Positions 53,626 to 63,935 of a stretch of DNA of 64,000 nt are shown piece after piece. Within the stretch, counting starts at the first letter, position 1, and each line of letters starts with the position of its first letter. The DNA is taken from NCBI GenBank assembly GCA_947561715.1, contig OX387202.1, positions 248,001 through 312,000 of the forward strand, read 5' to 3'. The notes under the pieces were generated by a model, which did not search any database, had not been told where the DNA came from, and saw only the letters and a program-made list of their open reading frames with translations. The position numbers and the translations under genes were made by a program. The stretch comes from Ascidia mentula. Lineage: Eukaryota > Chordata > Ascidiacea > Phlebobranchia > Ascidiidae.

Positions 53626-56395
53626 AGGAACGAAAATATGTTCCAACATCAAAAATTATGTTCCCTGAAACGAAAATTCAGTTCGGGCAAAAAAAATTCA
53701 GTTCCTGAAACGGTAATTCCGTTCCGGGAACGAAAATTCTGTTCAAGCAAAAAAAATTCCTTCCAGTATCGAAAATTCTGTTCCAGTAACGAAAATTCTG
53801 TTCCCGTAACGAAAATTCCGTTACCGTAACGAAAATTCCGTTCCAGTAACTAAAATTCTGTTCCAGTAACGAAAATTCCGTTCCAGGATCAAAACGTCAC
53901 ATTTTTGAACGACATTTAGGTCGCGTATCAACAATTTTCTTGAAGGAATGACAATTGTTTCCTTGGATCGAAAAAGTACCTTCGACGGGAAGTAATTATT
54001 CCTCATAGTACGATAATTATGTTCCAAAAACGAAATTTCCCGTAACTAAAATTCTGTTCCAGTAACGAAAATTTTATTCCCGTAACAAAAATTTCGTTCC
54101 CGTAACGAAAATTCTGTTCCAGTAACGAAAATTCCGTTCCCGTAACTAAAATTCTGTTCCAGTAACGAAAATTCTGTTCCAGTAACGAAAACTCTGTTCC
54201 AGCAACAAAAATTCTGTTCCGGTAACGAAAATTCTGTTCCCGTAACGAAAATTCCGTTCCGGTAACGAAAATTCTGTTCCAGTAACGAAAATTCCGTTCC
54301 AGTAACGAAAATTCCGTTCCCGTAACGAAAATTCTGTTCCAGTAACGAAAATTCCGTTCTGGTAACGAAAATTCGGTTCCAGTAACAAAAATTCTGTTCC
54401 GGTAACGAAAATTCTGTTCCAGTAACGAAAATTCCGTTCCAGTAACGAAAATTGTGTTCCGGTAACAAAAATTCTGTTCCGGTAACGAAAATTCCGTTAC
54501 CGTAACGAAAATTCCGTTCTGGTAACGAAAATTCCGTTCCAGTAACAAAAATTCCGTTCTGGTAACGAAAATTCTGTTCCAGTAACGAAAATTCCGTTCC
54601 GGTAACGAAAATTCCGTTCCCGTAACGAAAATTCCGTTCCAGTAACGAAAATTCCGTTCCAGTAACGAAAATTCTGTTCCAGTAACAAAAATTCTGTTCC
54701 GGTAACGAAAATTCCGTTCCCGTAACGAAAATTCCGTTCCAGTAACGAAAATTCCGTTCCAGTAACGAAAATTCCGTTCCCGTAACGAAAATTCCGTTCC
54801 AGTAACGAAAATTCCGTTCCAGTAACGAAAATTCTGTTCCAGTAACAAAAATTCTGTTCCGGTAACGAAAATTCCGTTCCAGTAACGAAAATTCCGTTCC
54901 AGTAACAAAAATTCTGTTCCAGTAACGAAAATTCTGTTCCAGTAACGAAAATTCTGTTCCAGTAACAAAAATTCTGTTCCGGTAACGAAAATTCCGTTCC
55001 CTTAACGAAAATACCGTTACCGTAACGAAAATTCCGTTACCGTATCGAAAATTCCGTTTCCGTAACGAAAATTCCGTTCCAGTAACGAAAATTCTGTTCC
55101 AGTAACGAAAATTCTGTTCCAGTAACAAAAATTCTGTTCCGGTAACGAAAATTCCGTTCCAGTAACGAAAATTCCGTTCCAGTAACGAAAATTCTGTTCC
55201 AGTAACAAAAATTCTGTTCCAGTAACGAAAATTCTGTTCCAGTAACAAAAATTCTGTTCCGGTAACGAAAATTCCGTTCCCTTAACGAAAATACCGTTAC
55301 CGTAACGAAAATTCCGTTCCCTTAACGAAAATACCGTTACCGTAACGAAAATACCGTTACCGTATCGAAAATTCCGTTCCAGTAACGAAAATTCTGTTCC
55401 CGTTCCAGTAACGAAAATTCTGTTCCAGTAACGAAAATTCTGTTCCAGTAACAAAAATTCTGTTCCGGTAACGAAAATTCTGTTCCAGTAACGAAAATTC
55501 TGTTCCAGTAACAAAAATTCTGTTCCGGTAACGAAAATTCCGTTCCCGTAACGAAAATTCCGTTTCCGTAACGAAATTCCGTTCCTGTAACGAAAATTCT
55601 GTTCCAAGATCAAAAAGTCACTTTTTTGAACGACATTTAGGTCGCGTATCAACAATTTTCTTGAAAGAACGACAATTGTGTCCATGGATCGAAAAAGTAC
55701 CTTCGACGGAAATGTAATTATTCCTCATAGTACGATAATTATGCTCCAAAAACGAAATTTCTGTTCCAGTAATAAAACTTCTGTTCCAGTAACGAAAATA
55801 CTGTTCCCTTGACGAAAATACCGTTACCGTAACGAAAATTCCGTTACCGTATCGAAAATTCCGTTCCAGTAACGAAAATTCTGTTCCCGTAACTAAAATT
55901 CTGTTCCAGTAACAAAAATTCTGTTCCAGTAACGAAGATTCTGTTCCAGTAACGAAAATTCTGTTCCAGTAACAAAAATTCTGTTCCGGTAACGAAAATT
56001 CCGTTCCCGTAACAAAAATTCCGTTCCAGTAACGAAACTTCTGTTGCAGTAACGAAAATTCTGTTCCAGTAACGAAAATTCTGTTCCAGGATCAAAAAGT
56101 CACATTTTTGAACGACATTTAGGTCGCGTATCAACAATTTTCTTGAAAGAACGACAACAATTGTGTCCATGGATCAAAAAGGTACCTTCGACGGAAATGT
56201 AATTAATACCTCATAGTACGATAATTATGTTCCAAAAACGAAATTTCTGTTCCAGTAACAAAAATTCTGTTCCAGTAACGAAAATTCTGTTCCCGTAACG
56301 AAAATTCCGTTCTGGTAACGAAAATTCCGTTCCCGTAACTAAAATTCTGTTCCAGTAACGAAAATTCTGTTCCGGGAACGAAAATTATGTTCCAT
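53626..56395. repeat. 20-bp minisatellite, GTTCCAGTAACGAAAATTCT type
   Basis: Over 100 head-to-tail 20-bp units with variation mainly at the CCA/CCG/CCC position and C/T before GTTCC. The array is divided by three copies of a ~160-bp spacer (53883-54038, 55604-55760, 56086-56246). On the minus strand all three frames of the unit lack stops, which produces accidental frames of up to 400 codons with a 20-residue period. Confidence 0.95.
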
Positions 56396-56884
56396 GCATA
56401 TTTTCATCTTCCCGTAAGTGTCTACGTTTGAAAACGTATATTCGTAACAAAATCAACCTTATACTCGTGAGCAAAACCACGTTTTCTTCTTCTCTTTGTC
56501 GACATCTGGTGGTGATTTTTGGCTTGGTCGATTTTCGGAACACAATTTTTAGTGCGATATTACCCAAATCGTGATTTTGGAAACACAATTCAAAAACCAA
56601 AATATGTTCCTGTAACGAAATTTTGCGTATAAATAATGTTCCCGAAACGGTTTTTCTCATTTGGGAACGAAATTTCGTTTCTCGGAACGGTTTTGTAACG
56701 AAATTTCGGAACAGAGGCAAAAAATGTATTATGACTTTACCCGATATTGTAAGTTTTTTTTCTGTGGCTGTTTCGTGAATATTATGGCTTTGGACATCCT
56801 GTGGGATATTAGTGGTGTAATATGGGTTTATATTCAGTCAACTGAAGGTTGTGGTAGTCATGGTTATGATTATCGTTGTTTTAG
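56396..56884. other. Right end of the 25-kb intron
   Basis: Non-coding. It has further GGAACGAAATTTCG words at about 56640-56715, then a pyrimidine-rich stretch and TTTTAG acceptor at 56884. Confidence 0.55.
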
Positions 56885-57148
56885 ATCCCAAAGGATGTTT
56901 AATTGAACAAAATCAATCGATGTCGACTCCAACAAGCATTGGAATCAATCTTGTGTTGCAAGATGATGGCGATTCAGCTTCCGTTCTCTCTCACACTCTG
57001 TTGATGAACGGATCACAAGCTAATGTGATAACAAGTAGTTTCGGAACACTTACCGGTCTCGTTCCGGCCACGTTATATGATGTCTATGTGGAGACCTTGT
57101 ATGACAATGGACACAATGTTCAATCCAACTCTATCTTAGCCGTCACAG
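56885..57148 (+). CDS. FN3 exon 3
   Basis: A 264-nt phase 1-1 exon between TTTTAG and GTAATT. It encodes an FN3-like module: SIGINLVLQDDGDSASVLSH in the first half and TLTGLVPATLYDVYVETLYD in the second, with the L-x-P-x-T-x-Y-x-V pattern. The first half lacks the usual Trp, so the match rests on the second half, length and phase. Confidence 0.72.
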
Positions 57149-57486
57149 GTAATTATGGAACATTTTGATCAACCAAATGGATTTTATCATTGGTCTTGTA
57201 TGCAGACCACATTAAACATTTGCATTTATTGGAAGCCTGACTTGAAAAACTTTGTGGTTTTTGTCAGTGCTTCTGCCATTTTGTTTCTTGTGTGTATTGC
57301 AATACTATACTGTACAGAATGCAAATAAAATATTTAATATTTTATTTGTTTCAGTTAGTTTTGGTCCACATTTACTTTCACCGTAAATTCATAAACGAGT
57401 TTTTTTCTGTTCTTTGAACAATTCACAAATAATATTTCCGACATCATGACTCCGTCTAATTCATTTGTAAACTTGTGTTCCTCCAG

Positions 57487-57748
57487 TACCTGGAACGTCG
57501 TCACCACCCACAGTGTTAAGTGTAGCTACCACTTCCTTGCTTGTCAGCGTCACCAAACCAAACGGGGGTGGGCGGATGTCAACAATACAATATTGGATCG
57601 ATGGGGTTTTATTTAAGATTTCCAACTACATTTTCCCTGTACCTTCTATCAATCTTACAAGTTTGGTCGGCAACACAGTATCTGCTATCAGTGAAGTTCT
57701 GTAATATCGCCTGCGGACAACTTTCAACTGAAACCACAACTCACACTA
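57487..57748 (+). pseudogene. FN3 exon 4 with a frameshift
   Basis: Bounded by CTCCAG and GTAAGA. The first frame reads PPTVLSVATTSLLVSVTKPN and YWIDGVLFKISNYIF, then LTSLVGNTVSAIS, and meets TAA near 57703. The matching end of the domain (VKFCNIACGQLSTETTTHT) is in the next frame. At 262 nt the exon is one base off the expected multiple. A one-base insertion at about 57690-57697 would explain it. Either this allele is broken or there is a sequencing error. Confidence 0.75.
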
Positions 57749-58130
57749 GTAAGAATATCCAGGGACTAATATTACGTCATAGAGATACTTGTGACATGCA
57801 ACGAGAATATTTTACGATATGTCATCCCATGATGAACACAAATATGCATTAAGAGAGGGGGGACCATTTTGTGAAGCTATTTCACGAGTTTTTTCAAGCG
57901 ACACCTAGTGGTGAATAGTACCGCATCTGGTGACTGACTGTAACAACGTTATTTTAATAACTAAGTTTTGGCAGTGCCAATACCCCTCCGAAAGATGCCA
58001 GTGATTGCAACCAAGCTGTGGAAATTTACCTTAAAATATTGCCGTGGGCTGCAATGCCACTTAAACATTTATGCGTAATTTAAACCAGTCGCCTCCCATT
58101 TAACTTAAACACAAAACCCTTTGTGTTCAG
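57749..58130. other. Intron, non-coding
   Basis: An intron of 382 bp with GTAAGA donor and TTGTGTTCAG acceptor. No repeat was recognised with confidence. Confidence 0.55.
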
Positions 58131-58388
58131 TGCCATACCCAGTGAACAGTTCGACAACAGACTCTGCTACCAACAGTTCAGTCACCGTCTCATGGCCAGT
58201 CCCGCCACCAGGTGGCAATGCGCAGAATCTCCTTGTGTACCAGGTTGAGTTAGATGGAGTGCTGGGAGCGACTCAATCAGCTACAAGCGCAACTTTGGTC
58301 ATTCCTGCAAGCACCCGGATGACCTACGTTGTATTGGCGTGGTACCAAGTCGACACCGTCCCATCACAGACGTTTGTCGCTGTCACAA
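58131..58388 (+). CDS. FN3 exon 5
   Basis: A 258-nt phase 1-1 exon (TTCAG / GTAATT). It encodes SSVTVSWPVPPPGGNAQNLL with the conserved Trp, VYQVELDGVLGATQS, and RMTYVVLAWYQVD. FN3 fold by pattern. Confidence 0.8.
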
Positions 58389-58492
58389 GTAATTAAACAA
58401 CCAGCGTATTGTTATCTTCGTAAACAACCAACTATTTGATAATATTTGTTGTCAAAAGAAGCATCAGAGTAAAACCAAAGTTGGTTATCTCC

Positions 58493-58556
58493 GCTTCCAG
58501 TGGGGTTCGAACTCACGCCCTGTGAATCTATCGATTATTTGAACCGAACGAATTCA
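58493..58556 (-). repeat. tRNA-like (SINE) fragment in an intron
   Basis: The minus strand has GAGTTCGAACCCCACTGG (B box plus 3' arm) after a stretch shared with 29996-30062. This is the second copy of the same SINE-like piece. Confidence 0.55.
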
Positions 58557-58571
58557 TTTGTTTCGCTTCAG

Positions 58572-58844
58572 AGCCAGCCATGATGACTGGATCGTTTACG
58601 GTGAGCAATGAAACGCAGACCAGTGTGGGTGTGACGTTTACCCCGCCACTAGGTGGCAGTGAGATCGATGGTTACGTATTCTTATATTCCTCCACAACAA
58701 CAAGCGGATTGTACGTTCATCCTTCAACTGACTTTAGCTGTGTCATATCCCCGTTATCTCCCAATACAAACTACACGTTTGTCGGTTTCGCTTACAACCA
58801 AGCCGGGAATGCAACACATTCTCTTCCATTCCATGCAACCACAG
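58572..58844 (+). CDS. FN3 exon 6
   Basis: A 273-nt phase 1-1 exon (CTTCAG / GTACGA). It encodes TSVGVTFTPPLGGSEIDGYV, then ISPLSPNTNYTFVGFAYNQA and GNATHS, a clear FN3 module with PPxGGSxIxGY and LxPNTxYxF motifs and one or more N-glycosylation sites. Confidence 0.85.
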
Positions 58845-58906
58845 GTACGACCGAGCTTCCGTTGCCACCAATAAGTTCATCAACAATTCCACTTCTACCC
58901 TCACAG

Positions 58907-59179
58907 ATCCAGGACCTCCAACCAACCTCGTTTATCAATCAAATTCCTCTAGTGACGTAACAATCATGTGGGAATCCCCAGCAGGGGATGTCCAGTCAGT
59001 TGTTAATTACACAGTGGAGCTCTTAACATCGTTTGGTGAAGTTCTCAACCAGAGCTTGGGGTTGAACCAAACACAAATTGGATTCCACAGTTTAGATTCG
59101 ATGACTTTGTATCTGGTGTCGGTGAAAGCTATTTACCCAAACATTGAGGTTCAAGCTGATCTGTTCCCCATTGTCATTG
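58907..59179 (+). CDS. FN3 exon 7
   Basis: A 273-nt phase 1-1 exon following a 62-bp intron (CTCACAG / GTAGGA). It encodes PGPPTNLVYQSNSSSDVTIM, WESPAGDVQSVVNYTVELL and LDSMTLYLVSVKAIYP. The conserved Trp and Tyr positions are present. Its donor lies about 30 bp before the 29-bp minisatellite. Confidence 0.85.
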
Positions 59180-59210
59180 GTAGGAAATTGGTAAAACTTG
59201 AATTAAAAAA

Positions 59211-60294
59211 CATTACCATGAACCATGCGAACCATTTAACATTACCACAAACCATGCGAACCATGTGACATTACCAGGAACCATGCCAACCATGTAACAT
59301 TACCAGGAACCATGCGAACCATCTAACATTACCACGAACCATGCGAACCATCTAACATTACCATGAACCATGCGAACCATGTAACATTACCACAAACCAA
59401 GCGAACCATTCAACATTACCATGAACCATGCGAACCATGTAACATTACCTCAAACCATGCGAACCATGTAACATTACCAGGAACCATGCGAACTATGTAA
59501 CATTACCTCAAACCATGTGAACCATGTAACATTACCAGGAACCATGCGAACCATCTAACATTACCACGAACCATGCGAACCATCTAACATTACCATGAAC
59601 CATGCGAACCATGTAACATTACCACAAACCATGCGAACCATTTAACATTACCACAAACCAAGCGAACCATTTAACATTACCATGAACCATGCGAACCATG
59701 TAACATTACCTCAAACCATGCGAACCATCTAACATTACCAGGAACCATGCGAACCATTTAACATTACCACAAGCCATGCGAACCATTTAACATTACCACA
59801 AACCAAGCGAAACATCTAACATTATAAGGAACCATGCGAACCATCTAACATTACCACGAACCATGCGAACCATCTAACATTACCACAAACCATGCGAACC
59901 ATTTAACATTACCATGAACCATGCAAACCATTTAACATTACCACAAACCAAGCGAACCATTTAACATTACCACAAGCCATGCGAACCATTTACCATTACC
60001 ACAAACCATGCGAAACATCTAATATTACCAGGAACCATGCGAACCATCTAACATTACCACGAACCATGCGAACCATCTAACATTACCACAAACCATGCGA
60101 ACCATTTAACATTACCTCAAACCATGCGAAACATCTAACATTACCAGGAACCATGCGAACGATTTAACATTACCACGAACAATGCGAACCATTTAACATT
60201 ACCACGAACCATGCGAACCATTCAACATTACCACGAACAATGCGAACCATTTAACATTACCACGAACCATTTAACATTACCACAAACCATTTAA
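59211..60294. repeat. 29-bp minisatellite in an FN3 intron
   Basis: About 37 units of 29 bp with the consensus AACCATGCGAACCAT(T/C/G)TAACATTACCAC. There are no unique spacers, so it is not CRISPR-like. It occupies nearly the whole intron between FN3 exons 7 and 8. Confidence 0.95.
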
Positions 60295-60319
60295 CTAATA
60301 TTGTGTAGTTTCATTGAAG

Positions 60320-60601
60320 CTTCAACACCCCCTGCTATGACGGTGGAAGCCACGTCAGTCTCCAGTCTCACTGTGGAAGCAAACCCACCGTCACCAGGAT
60401 TCCCCTGTTGTGACGTCTTTTTATTACATATTAATGTTTACAAGAACGGAACCCTTTCCACATCGGCCCATGTTGATGCTGGACAATGGGTTGTGTCCCA
60501 AAACACGTTTGACCTTGAACCGAACACGTTGTACACCGTTGAAGGTCGTTGGTTGGTTGAAGGCAAACTTGGGGAATCTTATCAAACAACTGCGGTGACG
60601 T
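60320..60601 (+). CDS. FN3 exon 8
   Basis: A 282-nt phase 1-1 exon (TTGAAG / GTACGT). It encodes PPAMTVEATSVSSLTVEANP and FDLEPNTLYTVEGRWLVEGK, FN3-like with the L-x-P-N-T-x-Y-x-V pattern. The first-half Trp is absent. Four Cys or Cys-Cys positions (PCCDV) are unusual for the fold. Confidence 0.78.
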
Positions 60602-60837
60602 GTACGTAGAAGTTGTTACATAACTTTAATTTAAATATGGTTTATTAATTAACGTCAATGTACGTCACTTTAATGACGTCACAAATGTGTGACCACATTC
60701 TGTAAGATTATTTAAAATTTAGTCCCAATTCGAGATGGTTTCTTGGTATTTTTCCAAATCATCTATGACAACAACTACTAAGGAATCAATAGAAACATTA
60801 ATATTTGAATCTCACCGCTCATCCGCGTTATTTGAAG

Positions 60838-61113
60838 TTCCCCAAGCAATCGAACCTTCCAATATTCGACTTCTTTCCTTTGCAACGAACCTCATTGAGA
60901 TAGAATGGGACCCACCGGTTTCAGGTGGTGAAGATATCCTCGGTTACAAGGTTATATGGTCACCCTATATATTGGATAGCGATTCCATCGAAACCAACTC
61001 AACAAACGCAACAATCAGCAATCTTCAACCTGAACAGGAATACAGCTTCGGGGTACTCACAAAGAATTCAGCAGGGTATTCCCCCAAGTCGCAATCGGTG
61101 ACGTTTGCAACAA
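60838..61113 (+). CDS. FN3 exon 9
   Basis: A 276-nt phase 1-1 exon (TTTGAAG / GTGAGC). It encodes NLIEIEWDPPVSGGEDILGY, KVIW, and ISNLQPEQEYSFGVLTKNSA followed by GYSP, the most canonical FN3 domain in the gene (WDPPxxGGxxIxGY; LxPxxxYxFxVxAxNxxGxS). Confidence 0.9.
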
Positions 61114-61260
61114 GTGAGCCAATCAGTGCTATGTTACGTCACAGCGTTTGCATTGTTTAAATCGATAAAATGATTCGCAATTTATGTCGAAAACCTACAC
61201 CATAATGTTTATTGTTTCGTCACAAACGCAACTTGTGTTGATTTCAATTAATTTCCATAG

Positions 61261-61557
61261 AAACATCTCAATCCCCGCTACCATCAATTTCAACGACCAA
61301 TCCTCCAACTCCAAACACCATTACCATAGAATGGTCGCACACACCATCCTGCACACCAATCGTGATGTACAAGTTAAACTACCAGCAGACCAGCGGCGAC
61401 CAATCTCATAATGGTGTCGTCAACATCACAACCATCCAATCACAAATAACCGTCCCTGTTCAAAACTTGATACCGAACACTGTTTACAACGTCACTGTTG
61501 TCATGGTGAACAAAGGTGGGGATGGTCTGACGTCACAAGTGTTAACAGCAAGCACAA
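61261..61557 (+). CDS. FN3 exon 10
   Basis: A 297-nt phase 1-1 exon (CCATAG / GTAAGA). It encodes NTITIEWSHTPSCTPIVMYK and VQNLIPNTVYNVTVVMVNKG, then GDGLTSQ. FN3 with Trp and the Y-x-V-x-V strand; several N-x-T sites. Confidence 0.87.
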
Positions 61558-61623
61558 GTAAGATTGCAGCAAGCACCGAACATGTTGGTAAATTTATTTT
61601 ATTTGTATTTCGTTTTTTTTCAG

Positions 61624-61991
61624 TGCCATTGCAAATAGCACCACCTAGTGTTGTGTTCGTGTTAAACGAGAGTTCGATAATCGTGTCATGGGTATCGAAC
61701 GATACCGATATCGATACTTTCCGTGTATCGTGGAGTTCAGACGAATCGAGCAATTCCATGATCGTTCTTTCAAACGATACAAACGTGACAGCAACCATCA
61801 CTGACATAACTCCACTCAAACTTTATCAAATCTTCGTACAAGCGATAAACGATTATGGATCGAGTGAAGAATCGGTCGGAGTCAACATAACAACCGGATC
61901 GGGAATCGTGTGTGGAACCTCGGTCACTATTATGTACGATTATGACGTCACATATAGTGATTGTGTAAAACGTTCTACGATGAATGTTTAG
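61624..61991 (+). CDS. FN3 exon 11 (end uncertain)
   Basis: After a 66-bp intron (TTTTTTCAG) the frame gives VVFVLNESSIIVSWVSNDTD, FRVSWSSDES, ITDITPLKLYQIFVQAINDY and GSSEESVGVNITTG, an FN3 module. The frame stays open to a TAG at 61989-61991. If the gene continues into the ZP exons, the exon must end earlier in phase 2; GTGTGG after ATCGT at about 61909 would fit but is not a strong donor. Use of the TAG would give a secreted isoform without the ZP domain (inference). Confidence 0.75.
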
Positions 61992-62122
61992 TCCACTAAT
62001 TTATTGTTAAATTTATTTGAAATTTTTTATTTAGTGTTAAAAAAATGCACTGGATGTTTGTAAAGAATTGTTCGGTGTTTTTACTGTGGCCACATCATTA
62101 CCGAGTAACCCATGTTACACAG

Positions 62123-62330
62123 GTTGTCAGTTGAAGATATCAGCAATAAACTGAGTCCTCTTGATGACGATGAGATAGTCGTGTCTCATTCTGTAGACAA
62201 CACAGTGGATACACCATCACTACAGGGACAATGCAAAGCGCAACCTGACATCACGAAACCGATGACTTTCAATTTAAATTATTCGGATTGTGGACCGAAT
62301 ATCGAGCATCCTCTTAATGAGAGTTCAGGG
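62123..62330 (+). CDS. ZP domain exon 1 (ZP-N)
   Basis: Bounded by TTACACAG and GTCAGA, phase 2 to 0. It encodes SLQGQCKAQPDITKPMTFNL then NYSDCGPNIEHPLNESSG. The spacing of the Cys residues and the 'F.L...DCG' motif match the N-terminal half of a zona pellucida domain, a polymerisation module of extracellular proteins. The following exons supply the next expected blocks in matching phase. Confidence 0.7.
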
Positions 62331-62480
62331 GTCAGATGTTTAAATATTTATGTATTCAGTGAAATTGTGTGAATAGAAATTCGACAGATTTGTAGAAATT
62401 TTTACATTTAAACTCAGTTATACAATTCGGCCTTCCATTGGTTGAAACGTTTCTCGTAATTTCCAATGTTTTCCTTACAG

Positions 62481-62647
62481 TTAGAAAATAGCAACTCTAC
62501 TCTCTACACATACGTAGTACAAGTCGCCCACAAATTCAACGCGAGTCTCAACGTACAGAGATTCCCTCAAGCTTATTCCTTCACATTCCACTGTCAGTTC
62601 GACAACTCACTTTCCATATCCTCATCCCTACTGAGGAACCTCGCACA
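62481..62647 (+). CDS. ZP domain exon 2
   Basis: Bounded by CCTTACAG and GTAAAA, phase 0 to 2. It encodes LENSNSTLYTYVVQVAHKFN, QRFPQAYSFTFHCQFDNSLS and SSLLRNL. The 'Y.y.V.v...R....F.F.C.F' pattern with one Cys is that of the fourth-Cys region of ZP-N. If the donor is ignored the frame reads on to a TAA two codons later. Confidence 0.7.
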
Positions 62648-62904
62648 GTAAAAACTTATTGTAAAACAGTGTTTCCCACAACATTTCTGGAGTTACGTCA
62701 CCACACTAATATTTATGCATAATGCTTTTAAACACGTCATTACCATGTTGCAATCTAATTTTTGTAATCTTACTCCGACCTTGTAAAAAACTTTTTTTTT
62801 ACACTTTGTTCTGTCATAATGATGGGTCGGTAGGAAATATATTCTGATAAGGTTTGCTGACGTAATTTGTATAAATCTTGAAATCTCCATGTCACGTGTT
62901 TCAG

Positions 62905-63079
62905 AAAAACGGTTGTAATGTTCCGAATGCAACAAGGAACTTTTCAAGTCGAATTCATGCTTTTTACGTCACAAGATTTTACCACACCGTTAGGGGGGAA
63001 TCCCCCTATACTGACTGCCCTGTCTCCAATCTTCGCCCAGTTGAAAATTCTCACCGATGGAAGCAACCTCTATCTCCAT
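62905..63079 (+). CDS. ZP domain exon 3 (linker and start of ZP-C)
   Basis: Acceptor TTTCAG, phase 2. It encodes VVMFRMQQGTFQVEFMLFTS, QDFTTPLGGNPPILTALSPI and AQLKILTDGSNLYLHL, the 'GtF.v...LytS.DF..P......v.l...l.v' sequence of the ZP linker and ZP-C start. The expected donor should follow LYL, but here the 34-bp minisatellite begins and the first units read CTCCATTTAAC in place of CTCCAG-GTAAC. The exon end is therefore uncertain, and a read-through frame stops at 63149-63151. Confidence 0.68.
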
Positions 63080-63358
63080 TTAACACGGCTGTCATGGCAA
63101 CCTCTACCTCCATTTAACACGGCTGTCATGGAAACCTCTATCTCCATTTAACACGGCTGTCACGGCAACCTCTATCTCCATTTAACACGGCTGTCATGAC
63201 AACCTCTATCTCCAGGTAACACGGCTGTCATAGCAACCTCTACCTCCAGGTAACACGGCTGTCATGGCAACCTCTACCTCCAGGTAGCACGGCTGTCATA
63301 GCAACCTCTACCTCCAGGTAACACGGCTGTCATGGCAACCTCTACTTCCAGGTAACAC
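63064..63358. repeat. 34-bp minisatellite across a 5' splice site
   Basis: About nine 34-bp units, AACCTCTAC/TCTCCA..TAACACGGCTGTCATGGC type, begin inside ZP exon 3. The first four units have CCATTTAAC. The last five have CCAGGTAAC (one GGTAGC), each a good splice donor, at 63216, 63250, 63284, 63318 and 63352. Confidence 0.92.
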
Positions 63359-63935
63359 GTCATGATGATCGAAATTTTTTTGTTCGTTTAAAATTGCCAT
63401 TTATATTATCCGAATTTTATGGTCAGCTTTTTGTTACCTTTAAAAATAATATCCGAGTTTAGTCAACCATGAATTTTTTGCAAAATAACTTTTATGAATT
63501 TTTTTAGTTGTTCAGCTTTTGTCGACAAATCTAATTTATTTCCTTCCAAACTTTCATTTTAACTCTAAGTTTCCGAAACGTTTTTTAGACACAAAAGTGT
63601 TGGGTGACACCGTTCGCATCAGCTGATGATCCAACCCAATACCCCATCATTGAACATGGGTTTGTAGCATTTATTTATTCCCATCATACCTGGATGAATC
63701 TTGTCCGTGTTCAAATATCTGCAAACTTAAACAGTTTCCTCCCTTAACATATAAATGTTAACTTGTTTCATGCTGAAATCACGCGAATGTTTGAGTGATT
63801 TTGTATCAACTTAACGAGGTTATTGTTACGTAATAATTCTGTCCTAATATACGTCACACGTATGACAAGATTTGAAAGTTAGACAACAAATTGGTTGTAA
63901 TGAATTTCCGGTAAGTTTGAAGGTTTATCTTACAG
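63359..63935. other. Intron after ZP exon 3
   Basis: Non-coding, AT-rich, ending in GGTTTATCTTACAG at 63935. No gene or repeat was identified in it. Confidence 0.5.

Noticed and set aside
54003-55685. Minus-strand frames of 222-400 codons with a GTEFSLLEQNFRYWNRIFVT period
   Set aside because: They are produced by the 20-bp minisatellite, which has no stop in any minus frame. They have no splice, start or domain support and overlap each other in different frames.
59211-60294. CRISPR-like array of 29-bp repeats
   Set aside because: The repeats are directly adjacent with no unique spacers, and the context is a eukaryotic intron. It is a minisatellite.
61989-61991. TAG as the certain end of the FN3 gene
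   Set aside because: ZP-type exons with matching phases follow within 130 bp, so the stop may belong to an alternative last exon or lie in an intron; it was left open.
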